From Akkermansia muciniphila (GTDB lineage Bacteria > Verrucomicrobiota > Verrucomicrobiia > Limisphaerales > UBA9464): a stretch of 64,000 nt of DNA. Positions 26,206 to 34,964 of this stretch are shown here, piece by piece. A program made the translations under genes and the position numbers. The DNA is taken from NCBI GenBank assembly GCA_945861565.1, contig CAMAUY010000015.1, positions 1 through 64,000 on the forward strand. The letters are read 5' to 3'. The first letter of the stretch is position 1; each line of letters begins with the position of its first letter. The notes under the pieces were generated by a model. It was not told the DNA's origin. It saw nothing but the letters and a program-made list of their open reading frames with translations, and searched no databases.

Positions 26206-26218
26206 GGCGGGCGACCGA

Positions 26219-27142
26219 TCACGAAGCGAGAGATCTGCTTATTCGATCAGCGATTGCTACCGCCGTGAGCCCAAAATGCGCTCTCGCCTCCTCCTGCTCG
26301 CACGTCTCGTGCAGAAACTCATCGCCGGTGCCAAAACGCAGATGCCGAGGTCGTGGCGAGGGCAACTCGCCCGCCCATTCGGCAACCGCGCCGCCAAGGC
26401 CGCCTAAAACACTGTGTTCCTCGACGGTCGCAACCAATTTGAACCGGGCAAACACAGCCGCCATCAGTTCCGTGTCGAGAGGCTTTATCGAGTGAACGCT
26501 ATAAACTGCCGTCGAGACGTTCCGCTGCCCGAGTATATCGGCCGCCAGAATCGACATCGGGAGAACAGTGCCGGCGGCCAGGAGGCATACTGCATCGCCG
26601 GAGCGCATCGGTATGGCTCTGCCGATGCGGAATTCCGGCTCCGCGGTATGAACGACGGGTTCCCCCTTCTTACCCAGCCGGATGTAAACCGGATGGGGAT
26701 GCCTCAGCGCCGCTTTGACCGCCGCGCGCACCTCCCATTCGTCCGCCGGTGCCAGCACGGACATGCCGGGGAGCAACCGCAGCATCCCCATCTCCTCGCA
26801 CGAGTGGTGCGTGGCCCCTAATGAGGCGTACGCCAGACCGGCACCGGTGCCCACGATCGTCACCGGAACGTCGTGATAACACACATCCACCCGGATTTGC
26901 TCCATGCAACGGTAAGTCACGAACGGGGCAATTGTATAGCAGACCGGGCGGAGCCCGTTCATCGCCAGACCCGCGGCCACGCCAATCATGTTGGCTTCGG
27001 CAACACCACAATTGTAAAAACGGCCCGGACACGTCGCCTTGAATTCGTCGAACAGACGGTTGCCAATGTCCCCGGAAAGCAGCACAACCCGCGGATCCTG
27101 TTTTCCGAGAGCCGTGATTTGTTGGGCGAAGGCGTTTCTCAT
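26219..27142 (-). CDS. Transketolase-like, C-terminal subunit
   Basis: A 307-residue protein with the pyrimidine-binding and C-terminal transketolase domains. The conserved Glu that activates thiamine diphosphate is expected in FYNCGVAEANMIGVAAGLA. EEHSVLGGLGGAVAEW near the C-terminus is the usual C-domain block. It overlaps the N-terminal subunit gene by four bases and must work as a heteromer with it. Split transketolases of this type occur in sugar-biosynthesis loci and move two-carbon units in making unusual ketoses; no pathway is assigned. Confidence 0.87.
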   Translation of the reverse strand: MRNAFAQQITALGKQDPRVVLLSGDIGNRLFDEFKATCPGRFYNCGVAEANMIGVAAGLAMNGLRPVCYTIAPFVTYRCMEQIRVDVCYHDVPVTIVGTGAGLAYASLGATHHSCEEMGMLRLLPGMSVLAPADEWEVRAAVKAALRHPHPVYIRLGKKGEPVVHTAEPEFRIGRAIPMRSGDAVCLLAAGTVLPMSILAADILGQRNVSTAVYSVHSIKPLDTELMAAVFARFKLVATVEEHSVLGGLGGAVAEWAGELPSPRPRHLRFGTGDEFLHETCEQEEARAHFGLTAVAIADRISRSLAS

Positions 27143-27984
27143 TCTACGCCCAGCTCCTTCCTTGCGGCCGCCACTTCTGCCGCCTTCGGGATTCGATAGT
27201 GCCAGTTGTTATCATCTTCCATAAACGACACTCCTTTGCCCTTCACGGTGTGGGCGATGATTGCAACCGGCTGGCCAGTCCCGTCGGGAACGCGTGACAT
27301 TTTGGCCGCGAGCCCCGCGACGTCATGCCCATCCACCTCCGTTGCGCTCCATCCAAACGCCTCCCATTTCTTGACCAGCGGCGCCAGCGACATCACGTCG
27401 TTGCTCCGTCCGGTGGCCTGCCATTTGTTGTAATCGACGACGACACACAGCCGATCAAGGCGGCAAGCGGGAGCAAACATCGCCGCTTCCCAAACGGATC
27501 CTTCGTTGCATTCACCGTCGCTCATCACCACAAAAACGCGGTAGTCACGCTGGTGAATCCGCGCGGCAAGGGCCGCGCCTACCCCCACGGGCAATCCGTG
27601 GCCGAGTGAACCGGTCGCAAGCTCAACTCCGGGTGCGCAATTGGGAGCGGGCTGTTCGGCCAGCGGGCTTCCATGCGTTGCAAATGTTTCCAGCCATTCT
27701 CTGGGAAAGAAACCCCGTTCAGCGAGGGTGACATAAAGCGCGGAGGCGGCATGGCCCTTGCTCAAGATGAACCGGTCCCGCTCGGGATCCTGCGGTTGCT
27801 TTGGGTCAATCTGGACGACGCCCCCAAAGTAGGCCGCAACCAGGATGTCGGTGCAGGACATCGCGGATCCCAAGTGCGGTGCCCCGGAACGGTGGGACAT
27901 TTCGATCAACTTATATCGGATCCTCCGGGAGAGCCGCTGCAACTCGGCGGGGGATATCGCTACGGGCATCGGTAGGGCACTCAT
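27139..27984 (-). CDS. Transketolase-like, N-terminal (TPP-binding) subunit
   Basis: A 281-residue subunit carrying the diphosphate-binding transketolase domain. The thiamine diphosphate/Mg motif is SDGECNEGSVWEAAMFA, with the partner Asn in VDYNKWQATG. The substrate-side HRSGAPHLGSAMSCTDIL near the N-terminus has the conserved His, and GSLGHGLPVGVGAA is the usual Gly-rich turn. The next gene overlaps it by four bases. Length equals the N-terminal half of normal transketolase, so this is a naturally split enzyme and not a truncation. Confidence 0.87.
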   Translation of the reverse strand: MSALPMPVAISPAELQRLSRRIRYKLIEMSHRSGAPHLGSAMSCTDILVAAYFGGVVQIDPKQPQDPERDRFILSKGHAASALYVTLAERGFFPREWLETFATHGSPLAEQPAPNCAPGVELATGSLGHGLPVGVGAALAARIHQRDYRVFVVMSDGECNEGSVWEAAMFAPACRLDRLCVVVDYNKWQATGRSNDVMSLAPLVKKWEAFGWSATEVDGHDVAGLAAKMSRVPDGTGQPVAIIAHTVKGKGVSFMEDDNNWHYRIPKAAEVAAARKELGVE

Positions 27985-29028
27985 TTATTTCCCGGGCTGA
28001 AAATGTATGACGGTGTGAACCGATTCGCCGCAACGCATCCTGGCGATGGCGTCGTTAATGGAAGCAAGATCACAGCGATGCGAGACAAAACCCGCCCATG
28101 CAAAACACCCCGCCTTAATCATGCGAAGGTAGCGCGGAATATCCTCAGCCGGCCGGCTGTCTCCGCCGTGCGAACCTCGCAATACCTTTCCCATGTGCAA
28201 TGGCAACGTATTAAGTGACAACTTACGGTCATGCCCCATGACCCCAACGCCAATGCAGCGCCCCTGGGGTCCGGCGAGCTCAAATGCCTTCTCGAGCACA
28301 CCTGGGTTGCCGGTACCATCCACGACGACATCGGCAAACCCCCCGTCCAAAATATGCCGCGCAGCGGAAATTAGATCTTCTCGGGCGCTGTTGATGACAT
28401 GAGTCGCTCCGTGTTCCTTGGCAACAACCAACTTGGGGTCGTGCAGATCAACGCCAATCACGGGATGCGCCCCCACAAGCTTGGCTCCCATGACGACGCC
28501 GAGGCCAATTCCTCCACACCCGATCACGACGACCGATTCGCCAATCTTCACCGCGGCATCGTTGTTGATGACGCCAAATCCGGTCGTGAGCGTGTCCGCA
28601 AGCAAACAACACAACTCCAGATCGGTATCGGCGGGCACAGGAGTCAGGCGATTTTCAGAAAGGACGGCGTACTGCTGAAACGTCGTGATGCACCCAGCGT
28701 TCAGCTTTCGGCCTCGCCAGGTATAGATCGGCCCCCGTGCCTCAATACCTCGCCCCGGCCGCCAGTGGCAAACAACCCGGTCGTTCACTTTCACGTGGCG
28801 CACTTCGGGGCCAAGCTCGAGAACCGTGGCGCCGGCCTCGTGGCCGAGGAGATGCGGAAGCCAGCGATCCGGTCCCTTCACTCCATCAATCTCCCCAATT
28901 TGAGATCCACAGATGCGGGTGGCATGAATCTCCACCAACACCTGTCCGTAGCTCAACGACGGCAGTTCCACCTCATCAATCACCAACGGTTGGCGCTGTT
29001 CGGTAAGGATGGCAGCAATCGTTTTCAC
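27985..29028 (-). CDS. Zinc-type medium-chain alcohol dehydrogenase
   Basis: A 347-residue MDR-superfamily dehydrogenase. ATRICGSQIGEIDG (usual C-G-D/S-H region) is followed by the GHEAGATVLELG block near residue 63. The Rossmann motif is VIGCGGIGLGVVMGA. The first catalytic zinc ligand Cys is present (ICGSQ), but the structural-zinc four-Cys loop is not obvious: the CHWRPGRG region keeps only one Cys where four are normal, so structural zinc is probably absent. It adjoins the transketolase pair directly (stop and start touch) and may oxidise or reduce the product ketose. Confidence 0.82.
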   Translation of the reverse strand: MKTIAAILTEQRQPLVIDEVELPSLSYGQVLVEIHATRICGSQIGEIDGVKGPDRWLPHLLGHEAGATVLELGPEVRHVKVNDRVVCHWRPGRGIEARGPIYTWRGRKLNAGCITTFQQYAVLSENRLTPVPADTDLELCCLLADTLTTGFGVINNDAAVKIGESVVVIGCGGIGLGVVMGAKLVGAHPVIGVDLHDPKLVVAKEHGATHVINSAREDLISAARHILDGGFADVVVDGTGNPGVLEKAFELAGPQGRCIGVGVMGHDRKLSLNTLPLHMGKVLRGSHGGDSRPAEDIPRYLRMIKAGCFAWAGFVSHRCDLASINDAIARMRCGESVHTVIHFQPGK

Positions 29029-29038
29029 TTAGATCCCC

Positions 29039-30604
29039 TCAAAGATTAAGCAGAGATTTACCGCCTTGCACCAGTTTCTGCTTCGAAATCGGATGCGCAT
29101 TTCCGACGATTTTTACGGCTTGAGCGGCGGCCAGTTGCCCGAGGAATGTGGCGAGCGGTACCGGCAACCGGCGGACCGCGGCGAGGGCAGCCAATGAATA
29201 AAAGGCGTCTCCGGCACCAATCGTATCCACCAAGTCGTACTCCAGGGGAGGACAAAAGCAAGGATCCTTTCCCGCCGCCACGCCAATCGTTGCGGCGGCG
29301 CCCCGTGTCAACCATCCGAACGTTGCCTTGAGTTTGCTGCGCAGCGTCTCCAGTTCGAGCAGGAAATCTGGGGATCGTCGCCCACAGGAAAGAACTAATT
29401 CCTGGACATCCAAGGTGAAGGCATCCGCGCGATGATACTGCCGGGTGATGAGGTTAAAGCCATGGTTGTTCGAGTTCGTCTGACAATTGAGGGCGAGAAA
29501 GGGGGCAGATGCCTGCACAAAATCGCGAATTCGCTCCTGCATGATTCCGTGCCCGAAATCGAGCAGCAGAACGGCGTCGACGCCCCGAATTTCGCGCCGG
29601 AGCTGTTCGAGGACTTTTTCCTGTATTTCAACCGAGGGAGCCCGCGCATCCAGATAGTTCACCGCGAAAAGCTTGCTCAGTTCCTTCCCCTCGGAAACGG
29701 GCTCGACAAACCGCTGCTTCACCACGGTGGTGAAGTCGCGATCACGGATAATTCGGTCCGCTTCGCGGGCCACGTGTAATCGCAATTCCTCCTGGGCCCA
29801 GGGTTCCGTCCCGCATAAACTCACAAATCGCACGTCCTCAACGAATTCCTTAACATGTCGGAACACCGCAAGTGCCCCACCACATTGCGTCTCCTCCTCA
29901 AGGAAACGTCCGGAGATGATGCGGTTCTTCGAAGTCAGCCCCTGGACGTTCACATACGAATACCGATCAAATATTATATCGCCGACCACGAGCAGCTTCA
30001 ACTTGCGAAAACTCTCGACGGCATCGTGAAACTCGCGCTGATTAAACTGCTTTGCGAGCGCAGCGCAGAACTCACGAACCGGACCGCTCAGATGATCGAA
30101 GAAATGATTGAGCAACCGGGTAGAGCTATATTTGATCGGCCCTGCATAGCGAAGTTGCCCTCCGATGCGCTCGACCGCGTCACGCTCGGCTTTGAGTGCC
30201 CCCGTGAGATCGAAGTCCGGATCCTCGTACTCCTTGCCTTTGCAATAAATGTCCGGGCGGATGCACTCTATGGCCGCGACCGCCCCTGAATGGGGCGACA
30301 GCACCACGTAATCGACACAGGCCAGGGCGGCGAGACTGCGCGTCCTCAATTGCTCGTTGAAGTAGGGACGACCGGGTCCCTTATGCACGAATGCGTCCGC
30401 GGTCAATGTCACCACAAGGACATCCCCGAGCGCGCGGGCCTCCTCAAGGTGAAGAATGTGCCCGGGGTGAATCAGGTCGAAGACTCCGTGTGACTGCACG
30501 ACCCGGGTTCCAGCCTGCCGCAGGGCATCAAAAAAAACGGGTGCCGCATCAAAGGCGACCACCTTTTCGGCACCGGGAGTGCTGACCCGTGGACTCGGCC
30601 GCAT
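29039..30604 (-). CDS. Nucleotidyltransferase-PfkB kinase fusion (HldE-like, reversed domain order)
   Basis: A 521-residue bifunctional protein. Residues about 30-170 are a cytidylyltransferase domain: GVFDLIHPGH with the HxGH motif at 46-49 and YSSTRLLN at the usual ISSTR position. Residues about 200-521 are a PfkB/ribokinase-type sugar kinase with DTIGAGDAFYS near the C-terminus, the Asp being the catalytic base. In E. coli HldE the kinase is N-terminal and the nucleotidyltransferase C-terminal, so order is swapped. It should phosphorylate and nucleotidyl-activate a sugar phosphate, probably a heptose-like compound made by neighbouring enzymes. That link is inference. Confidence 0.82.
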   Translation of the reverse strand: MRPSPRVSTPGAEKVVAFDAAPVFFDALRQAGTRVVQSHGVFDLIHPGHILHLEEARALGDVLVVTLTADAFVHKGPGRPYFNEQLRTRSLAALACVDYVVLSPHSGAVAAIECIRPDIYCKGKEYEDPDFDLTGALKAERDAVERIGGQLRYAGPIKYSSTRLLNHFFDHLSGPVREFCAALAKQFNQREFHDAVESFRKLKLLVVGDIIFDRYSYVNVQGLTSKNRIISGRFLEEETQCGGALAVFRHVKEFVEDVRFVSLCGTEPWAQEELRLHVAREADRIIRDRDFTTVVKQRFVEPVSEGKELSKLFAVNYLDARAPSVEIQEKVLEQLRREIRGVDAVLLLDFGHGIMQERIRDFVQASAPFLALNCQTNSNNHGFNLITRQYHRADAFTLDVQELVLSCGRRSPDFLLELETLRSKLKATFGWLTRGAAATIGVAAGKDPCFCPPLEYDLVDTIGAGDAFYSLAALAAVRRLPVPLATFLGQLAAAQAVKIVGNAHPISKQKLVQGGKSLLNL

Positions 30605-30618
30605 AGGATCAAAGCGCT

Positions 30619-31656
30619 CTAACGCGACGTGAATTCGTAGGCTTTGGCGGAACGCGAGATCTTCATGAATTTCATGTTGTAGTACTCCGCGGCGTCCACG
30701 TCGGGAAATTCCCCGCCGGCAAGAACTCGACGCAGGTTTGCCACCTCCGCGCGGATTGAACTGACTGGCTTGTAGTCGAGTTCCCGCAGGATTTTCGCCG
30801 ACGAAATATGGTAATCTCGCTTGTCCAGGGTGTCCGTCACCCGGATTTCGACACCGAGGCTCTTGAGCTCGTTTTGAATGGCCTGGGCAATTTCGATGAC
30901 TTTGAGGTTTTCAAAGCCGAAATTGAACGTCCGCCCGTTGAGCTTCTTCGCATCCACCTCCAAAAGCAGACCGTATAGGTTGATCATGTCGGTAATCCCG
31001 ACGTTGGGCCGGCGCTGCTCTCCGCCATGGACCGTGATCACTTTTTTCCTCACCGCATCCGCCGTCAATTTGTTTACCGTCAGGTCAAACCGTTGCCGGG
31101 GTGAATAACCGCAAATGGTTGCCGGTCGGATATTCACCGTGCAAAACGTCGGTGAAGACGCCGCCGTGATAAGCCACTCGGAAAGCATTTTATATTTCGA
31201 ATAAAAAGTGATGGGCTCAGGCTCGAGCGATTCATCGATATCCGCCACATCGCGAACGCCAAACACGCTGCTGGACGAAGCATTAATGAAGCGTTTGACA
31301 CCCGCACTCTTCGCCGCCGCCAGCAGCAATCCGACAGCGTCAAAATTGACCTGGCGCGTCAGCACCTCGTCGATATCACCGGTTGGATCATTCGAAATCG
31401 CAGCCAGGTGAATGACCGCATCCATCCCGGCCACTGCCTGCGCGACCACGTTCGGGTCGCGAATATCACCGATGACGAGTTCGAAGCGTCCCTTCCAGTC
31501 CGGGAAAGACTTGTCCTGTTTGAGCGCATCGAAGCCAGCCGCGGTGTAGAGCATCAAATCCAGGACCCGGACATGATGTCCCAAACGAAGCAGGTGGGGC
31601 GTGAGTCGGCTGCCGACGTAGCCGAATCCGCCTGTTACAAGAATTCTCAGGGGCAT
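30619..31656 (-). CDS. NAD-dependent epimerase/dehydratase (extended SDR)
   Basis: A 345-residue extended SDR. The chosen start MPLRILVTGGFGYVGSRL puts the Rossmann motif at residues 8-14, one base after the previous stop (TGATATG); the longer open frame to 31890 lies inside the neighbouring gene. Catalytic YSKYK (YxxxK) is present about residue 155, following the SSSVFG Ser. It resembles UDP-glucose 4-epimerase-type or NDP-sugar epimerases. With the adjacent dehydratase-like gene it would modify a nucleotide-activated sugar. Confidence 0.85.
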   Translation of the reverse strand: MPLRILVTGGFGYVGSRLTPHLLRLGHHVRVLDLMLYTAAGFDALKQDKSFPDWKGRFELVIGDIRDPNVVAQAVAGMDAVIHLAAISNDPTGDIDEVLTRQVNFDAVGLLLAAAKSAGVKRFINASSSSVFGVRDVADIDESLEPEPITFYSKYKMLSEWLITAASSPTFCTVNIRPATICGYSPRQRFDLTVNKLTADAVRKKVITVHGGEQRRPNVGITDMINLYGLLLEVDAKKLNGRTFNFGFENLKVIEIAQAIQNELKSLGVEIRVTDTLDKRDYHISSAKILRELDYKPVSSIRAEVANLRRVLAGGEFPDVDAAEYYNMKFMKISRSAKAYEFTSR

Positions 31657-31657
31657 A

Positions 31658-32674
31658 TCAAGGTTTGTGAATGTAATCGCACGGGGTTTGTTTGAGTGCA
31701 TCCAGGTGCTGCTCGATCCATCCGATGGTCTCATCGATTCCCTGATCCAACGGAATCGTGTCTTTCCACGCCAGGGTCTGGCGGGCTTTTGAGCTGTCGA
31801 GCAAATAGGCGGCATCCTTGCCGGGACGCTCGCCAACGACCTCCACAACGTCAGAGAATTTCGCTCCGAGCCTTTGACAAATCCGCTCAACCACTTCGCG
31901 GATGGAAATATTCAGAGCGGTAGACAGGTGATAAATCTCCCCCGGCGGCGCCTGACGAGCGGCGCGCAGAGTGCCGTCGGCGACATCTCGAATGTGAATA
32001 AAAGACCGGACGGAATGACCGCCACCATGCAGTTGCAGGCGGCGACCGGTCTTGGCAAAAAATACCGTGCGCGGGATGATCCGGTAAAGCTGCTGTCCCG
32101 GACCATAGACGTTGGCAGCCCGAGTAAAAACCACGGGGAATTTCCACTGCTTCAGAAATGTCGCCAAATGCAGGTCGCACGCCGCGCGAGAAGCCGCGTA
32201 GGGCGTGCTTGGATTCAACGGTGCCGTCTCCGGGACCAGACCGCTGCAACTGCCGTAAACCTCGGGAGTCGACACATGGACGTACTTCTTGAGAAATGAA
32301 AAATGGCGGATTTTGTCATGCAGAAGGACATTCGCGACCACATTCGTTTGATACCAGTGCTCGGGGTGAATCCAACTCTCTGCCACCATGCTTTGGGCGG
32401 CGAAATTGATGACATACTCGGGTCGAAATTCGTCAATCGCCCGCGCAATACGGTCCGTGTCCTTATTCAAGTCCAACTGCTCAAATCGGAATCGACTCAG
32501 GTGCCCCCCGTCTGTCCGCCATCGGTAGGGAAGATAGCACGACGCCAACTCCGGAGAACGGCTGGTGCCGACCACAACCGCCCCGAGAGACAAGGCGTAG
32601 TCGACAAAGCTCGCACCCGAAAAAGAATTGCTGCCGATGACAAAAATGCGCTCGGCCTGAGTAGAGTTGCTCAC
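31658..32674 (-). CDS. GDP-mannose 4,6-dehydratase-like NAD-dependent SDR with Arg at the catalytic Lys
   Basis: A 338-residue extended SDR of nucleotide-sugar 4,6-dehydratase type. IGSNSFSGASFVDYAL (13-28) is a variant Rossmann loop. STPEVYGS (135-142) is the TPE-type dehydratase active-site block. The normal YxxxK reads YAASR: Tyr159 is kept but Lys163 is Arg (codon CGC, minus strand). It starts the sugar cluster as its most upstream gene and is followed almost directly by the epimerase. Whether Arg supports catalysis is unknown; some subfamilies may tolerate it. It is otherwise full-length. Confidence 0.8.
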   Translation of the reverse strand: MSNSTQAERIFVIGSNSFSGASFVDYALSLGAVVVGTSRSPELASCYLPYRWRTDGGHLSRFRFEQLDLNKDTDRIARAIDEFRPEYVINFAAQSMVAESWIHPEHWYQTNVVANVLLHDKIRHFSFLKKYVHVSTPEVYGSCSGLVPETAPLNPSTPYAASRAACDLHLATFLKQWKFPVVFTRAANVYGPGQQLYRIIPRTVFFAKTGRRLQLHGGGHSVRSFIHIRDVADGTLRAARQAPPGEIYHLSTALNISIREVVERICQRLGAKFSDVVEVVGERPGKDAAYLLDSSKARQTLAWKDTIPLDQGIDETIGWIEQHLDALKQTPCDYIHKP

Positions 32675-32853
32675 GAACAGAATTCAACCAGCGACACGAC
32701 CGACCGGCGTGCGGCCGAATTGAACAACAACCGTTTCAAAGGCTGACATTCAAGCAAAGCAAATTCGATCGCCGCCGCCCAGGCGCGTCCATCCCGAACG
32801 ATTTACGAATTGGGCGGCCTGCTGGTGGTCCTTTTCATTTCGAATTGATGGGT

Positions 32854-33786
32854 TTAACGAACGGTCCGGGTAGGAAACAATTTCTTGAGATCATCCATTT
32901 TCATCGTGTTCACCGGAAAGGTCCACTTTTCGCCCGGGCGGACGCTTATTCTCGGCTCCAGTTTTCCAGTTGAAGCGCTGATCGCGATCTCGTTGGCGAA
33001 TTCGAGCCGCTTGCCTTCTTTCCACGGGAACGTTGAAAGCTGAATTTCCCAAGGAATTTTGCCGCCGCGCACAAGTCCATACGACAACTCACAATCGAGG
33101 TATTCGATGATGGTGGCGCGATTGGCGTGGGTCTTCGCGATGAGGTCAGAGAAAGACTTGGCTGGAGGAAGATCCTTGGAGCGATTTCGTGCAAATACGA
33201 AATGATCGCCCGCCACTGTCAAAATCCGGTCCGTGCGCTCGACGCCAGAGGCGAATGTTGTCACTTTAACCCCGAGAAACTTCCCGTCGCCATCTGAGAG
33301 CAACCACCATGATTCCATCCAAGAGTTATCAGGTGCGTATTCGTAAACAGTGCTGGGGCCAACTTGTTCCAGCCTCCCGATGTCTCCGCCATTCGGGGGC
33401 GGATAGATGATGTCGAAGGTCCAACTGGCGATCTTGCCTTTGAGTGAAGTGGAACCGGAAAATCCGTTCTGTTGAAACAGCGTGCTAAGCTCTTGATCGG
33501 TCAGATCGGCTAGCGAATTGGCGTGAGGAAAACTCGGTCGGTCGGCTGGGATGCGCACATCGCCATAGAGGATCGGAGTCTGCACGTCTCGAACCAGTGT
33601 CGATTCGTCGCGCGGTTTGCCCTTAATATCGATCCAGTCCCGTGACCAAACACCCTGAAACCAAGCAGGTACCGAACCCTTCGACGAGGCTGGAGAAGGA
33701 TCTGTTCGCAGTGCAGGCTTCGCCAAGTCCCCACCGTTAGCCACTAGAGCGGAGGCGATGCCGATAAGTAGAAGGCTGTATTTCAT
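32854..33786 (-). CDS. Secreted protein of unknown function
   Basis: A 310-residue protein starting MKYSLLLIGIASALVANGG, a signal-peptide-like leader; the frame continues upstream to 33882 but without leader character. The mature part includes VPAWFQGVWSRDWI, TPILYGDVRIPADRP and IIYPPPNGGDIGRLE, a pattern I recall from beta-rich bacterial proteins weakly resembling the HRI1 family, though I cannot confirm this. No catalytic motif is seen. It is isolated from the sugar cluster by 179 bases and is followed upstream by a repeat-containing gap. Confidence 0.6.
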   Translation of the reverse strand: MKYSLLLIGIASALVANGGDLAKPALRTDPSPASSKGSVPAWFQGVWSRDWIDIKGKPRDESTLVRDVQTPILYGDVRIPADRPSFPHANSLADLTDQELSTLFQQNGFSGSTSLKGKIASWTFDIIYPPPNGGDIGRLEQVGPSTVYEYAPDNSWMESWWLLSDGDGKFLGVKVTTFASGVERTDRILTVAGDHFVFARNRSKDLPPAKSFSDLIAKTHANRATIIEYLDCELSYGLVRGGKIPWEIQLSTFPWKEGKRLEFANEIAISASTGKLEPRISVRPGEKWTFPVNTMKMDDLKKLFPTRTVR

Positions 33787-33850
33787 ACGATTTCGAGAAT
33801 GAAGTTCCCAGTAGCCGCGGAGCGATAAGCAAATGCCTGCTATCAATTTG

Positions 33851-33994
33851 AACCTGTCACTTTTTCTTCCGATGGTTCCCACGATGTCGCGGTGCGGATC
33901 GAGCCCCCACCCGCTCCGAATTTATCGGGTCGAATTTATCGAAAAAGTAACAGGTCTGATTGAGTTAACGAGATACTGATCCTGTCACTTTTTC
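33851..33994. repeat. Palindromic repeat element with three copies of a 14-base core
   Basis: The core CCTGTCACTTTTTC occurs at 33853-33866 and 33981-33994, and in inverted form with one mismatch (GAAAAAGTAACAGG) at 33941-33954. The last two copies make a stem of 14 positions around a 26-base loop centred on GTTAAC. Two direct copies of CGAATTTATCG (33917-33927 and 33931-33941) lie beside it. The right copy encodes the last residues of the PIG-L protein. The layout suggests a REP- or MITE-like element. Confidence 0.6.
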
Positions 33995-34864
33995 AAACCG
34001 TGCTCCCGGCGGTTGCAGTGCTCCCAATTTCCGGTCAGAATTTGAAACGTTCTCCAGATGTCCGTCCCGCCAGAGACGATGCCGGTACAGGGTCGCAAAG
34101 CTATAGTCCGGGGCCGCCTCCCCTTGTCCCCCCACCAACTCGCTGCCGCGGCGGACATTGTCCTGCATCCAGGCCGGGAGCAGCAAATGGAACGGATTGC
34201 GCTTCACCTCCCCCACATGAAACGAAACACCCGTTACCAAGTCCGCAACGTCGCCAGCGCTGCATTCAACCATCAAGTTCGGATCCACCATCTGTCCCCA
34301 ATACTCGGTTTCGACGAGATGCAGCGTCTCGGCCGGTTCGGATCCCATCGCCCGCAGCGCATCCATCACGAGGAAATGCACTCCAATATGGGTGCTGTTC
34401 CAATCGTGTTCATGCGGGAAAAAAATCACCCTGGGCCGCTCATTCCTCAGAATCCCCGCCATGACTTTAACCATGGGTTCCCACGTCGCAGGTTCCGACT
34501 GGCGTGTTTTCGGATTCACCTTTTCAAGGCCGTTTGGAGCGGTTGGCAACAAATCGAACCCCAGAAAGCGACAGGCATTCTGAAGTTCCTGCCAACGTTC
34601 CGCCTGGCGTGCCCGGGCACTGCCCTGAGTGACGGCGACGTTGATCACCTTCCACCCGGATTCCCGGAGCAGTCGGAGTGCGAGTCCGCCGATAATGCAT
34701 TCGTCATCCGGATGGGGCGAAAAAATCAGCGCTCTCGGAGCGTCTCCAGAGGGGTCCGGACGAGCACCGGGGGCAACTCCACCGAGCGGATAGTTTTTTC
34801 CATCCCGAAAAAGCCGGGCGTAGCCAACAACGAGGTCTGCATAAGGATTGGCGGACGAATTCAT
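33965..34864 (-). CDS. PIG-L family deacetylase
   Basis: A 299-residue LmbE/PIG-L zinc hydrolase. SPHPDDE at residues 49-55 supplies the zinc His and two Asp residues, and the third ligand is the His in DWNSTHIGVHF, about residue 158. These enzymes remove N-acetyl groups from GlcNAc-type sugars in cell-surface or thiol metabolites. The last eight or so codons (VTGSVSR) lie inside the palindromic repeat at 33941-33994, so the C-terminus may have been extended or replaced by that element. It is divergent from holB. Confidence 0.87.
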   Translation of the reverse strand: MNSSANPYADLVVGYARLFRDGKNYPLGGVAPGARPDPSGDAPRALIFSPHPDDECIIGGLALRLLRESGWKVINVAVTQGSARARQAERWQELQNACRFLGFDLLPTAPNGLEKVNPKTRQSEPATWEPMVKVMAGILRNERPRVIFFPHEHDWNSTHIGVHFLVMDALRAMGSEPAETLHLVETEYWGQMVDPNLMVECSAGDVADLVTGVSFHVGEVKRNPFHLLLPAWMQDNVRRGSELVGGQGEAAPDYSFATLYRHRLWRDGHLENVSNSDRKLGALQPPGARFEKVTGSVSR

Positions 34865-34964
34865 GCCGGAAGTAAATCATCCAGCCCGGTTCGGGACAGG
34901 AAAAACGCGCACTCGAATCTCCGCTCTTGTTCCTCCGCCCGCCTCCGCTCACGATCGGACTTGA

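Noticed and set aside
31657-31890. 78-residue N-terminal extension of the epimerase at 30619
   Set aside because: It lies wholly inside the upstream dehydratase gene and the Rossmann motif starts properly at 31656.
33851-33994. CRISPR-like repeat array
   Set aside because: Only three copies, alternating orientation, unequal spacing and no cas genes; better seen as a palindromic element.
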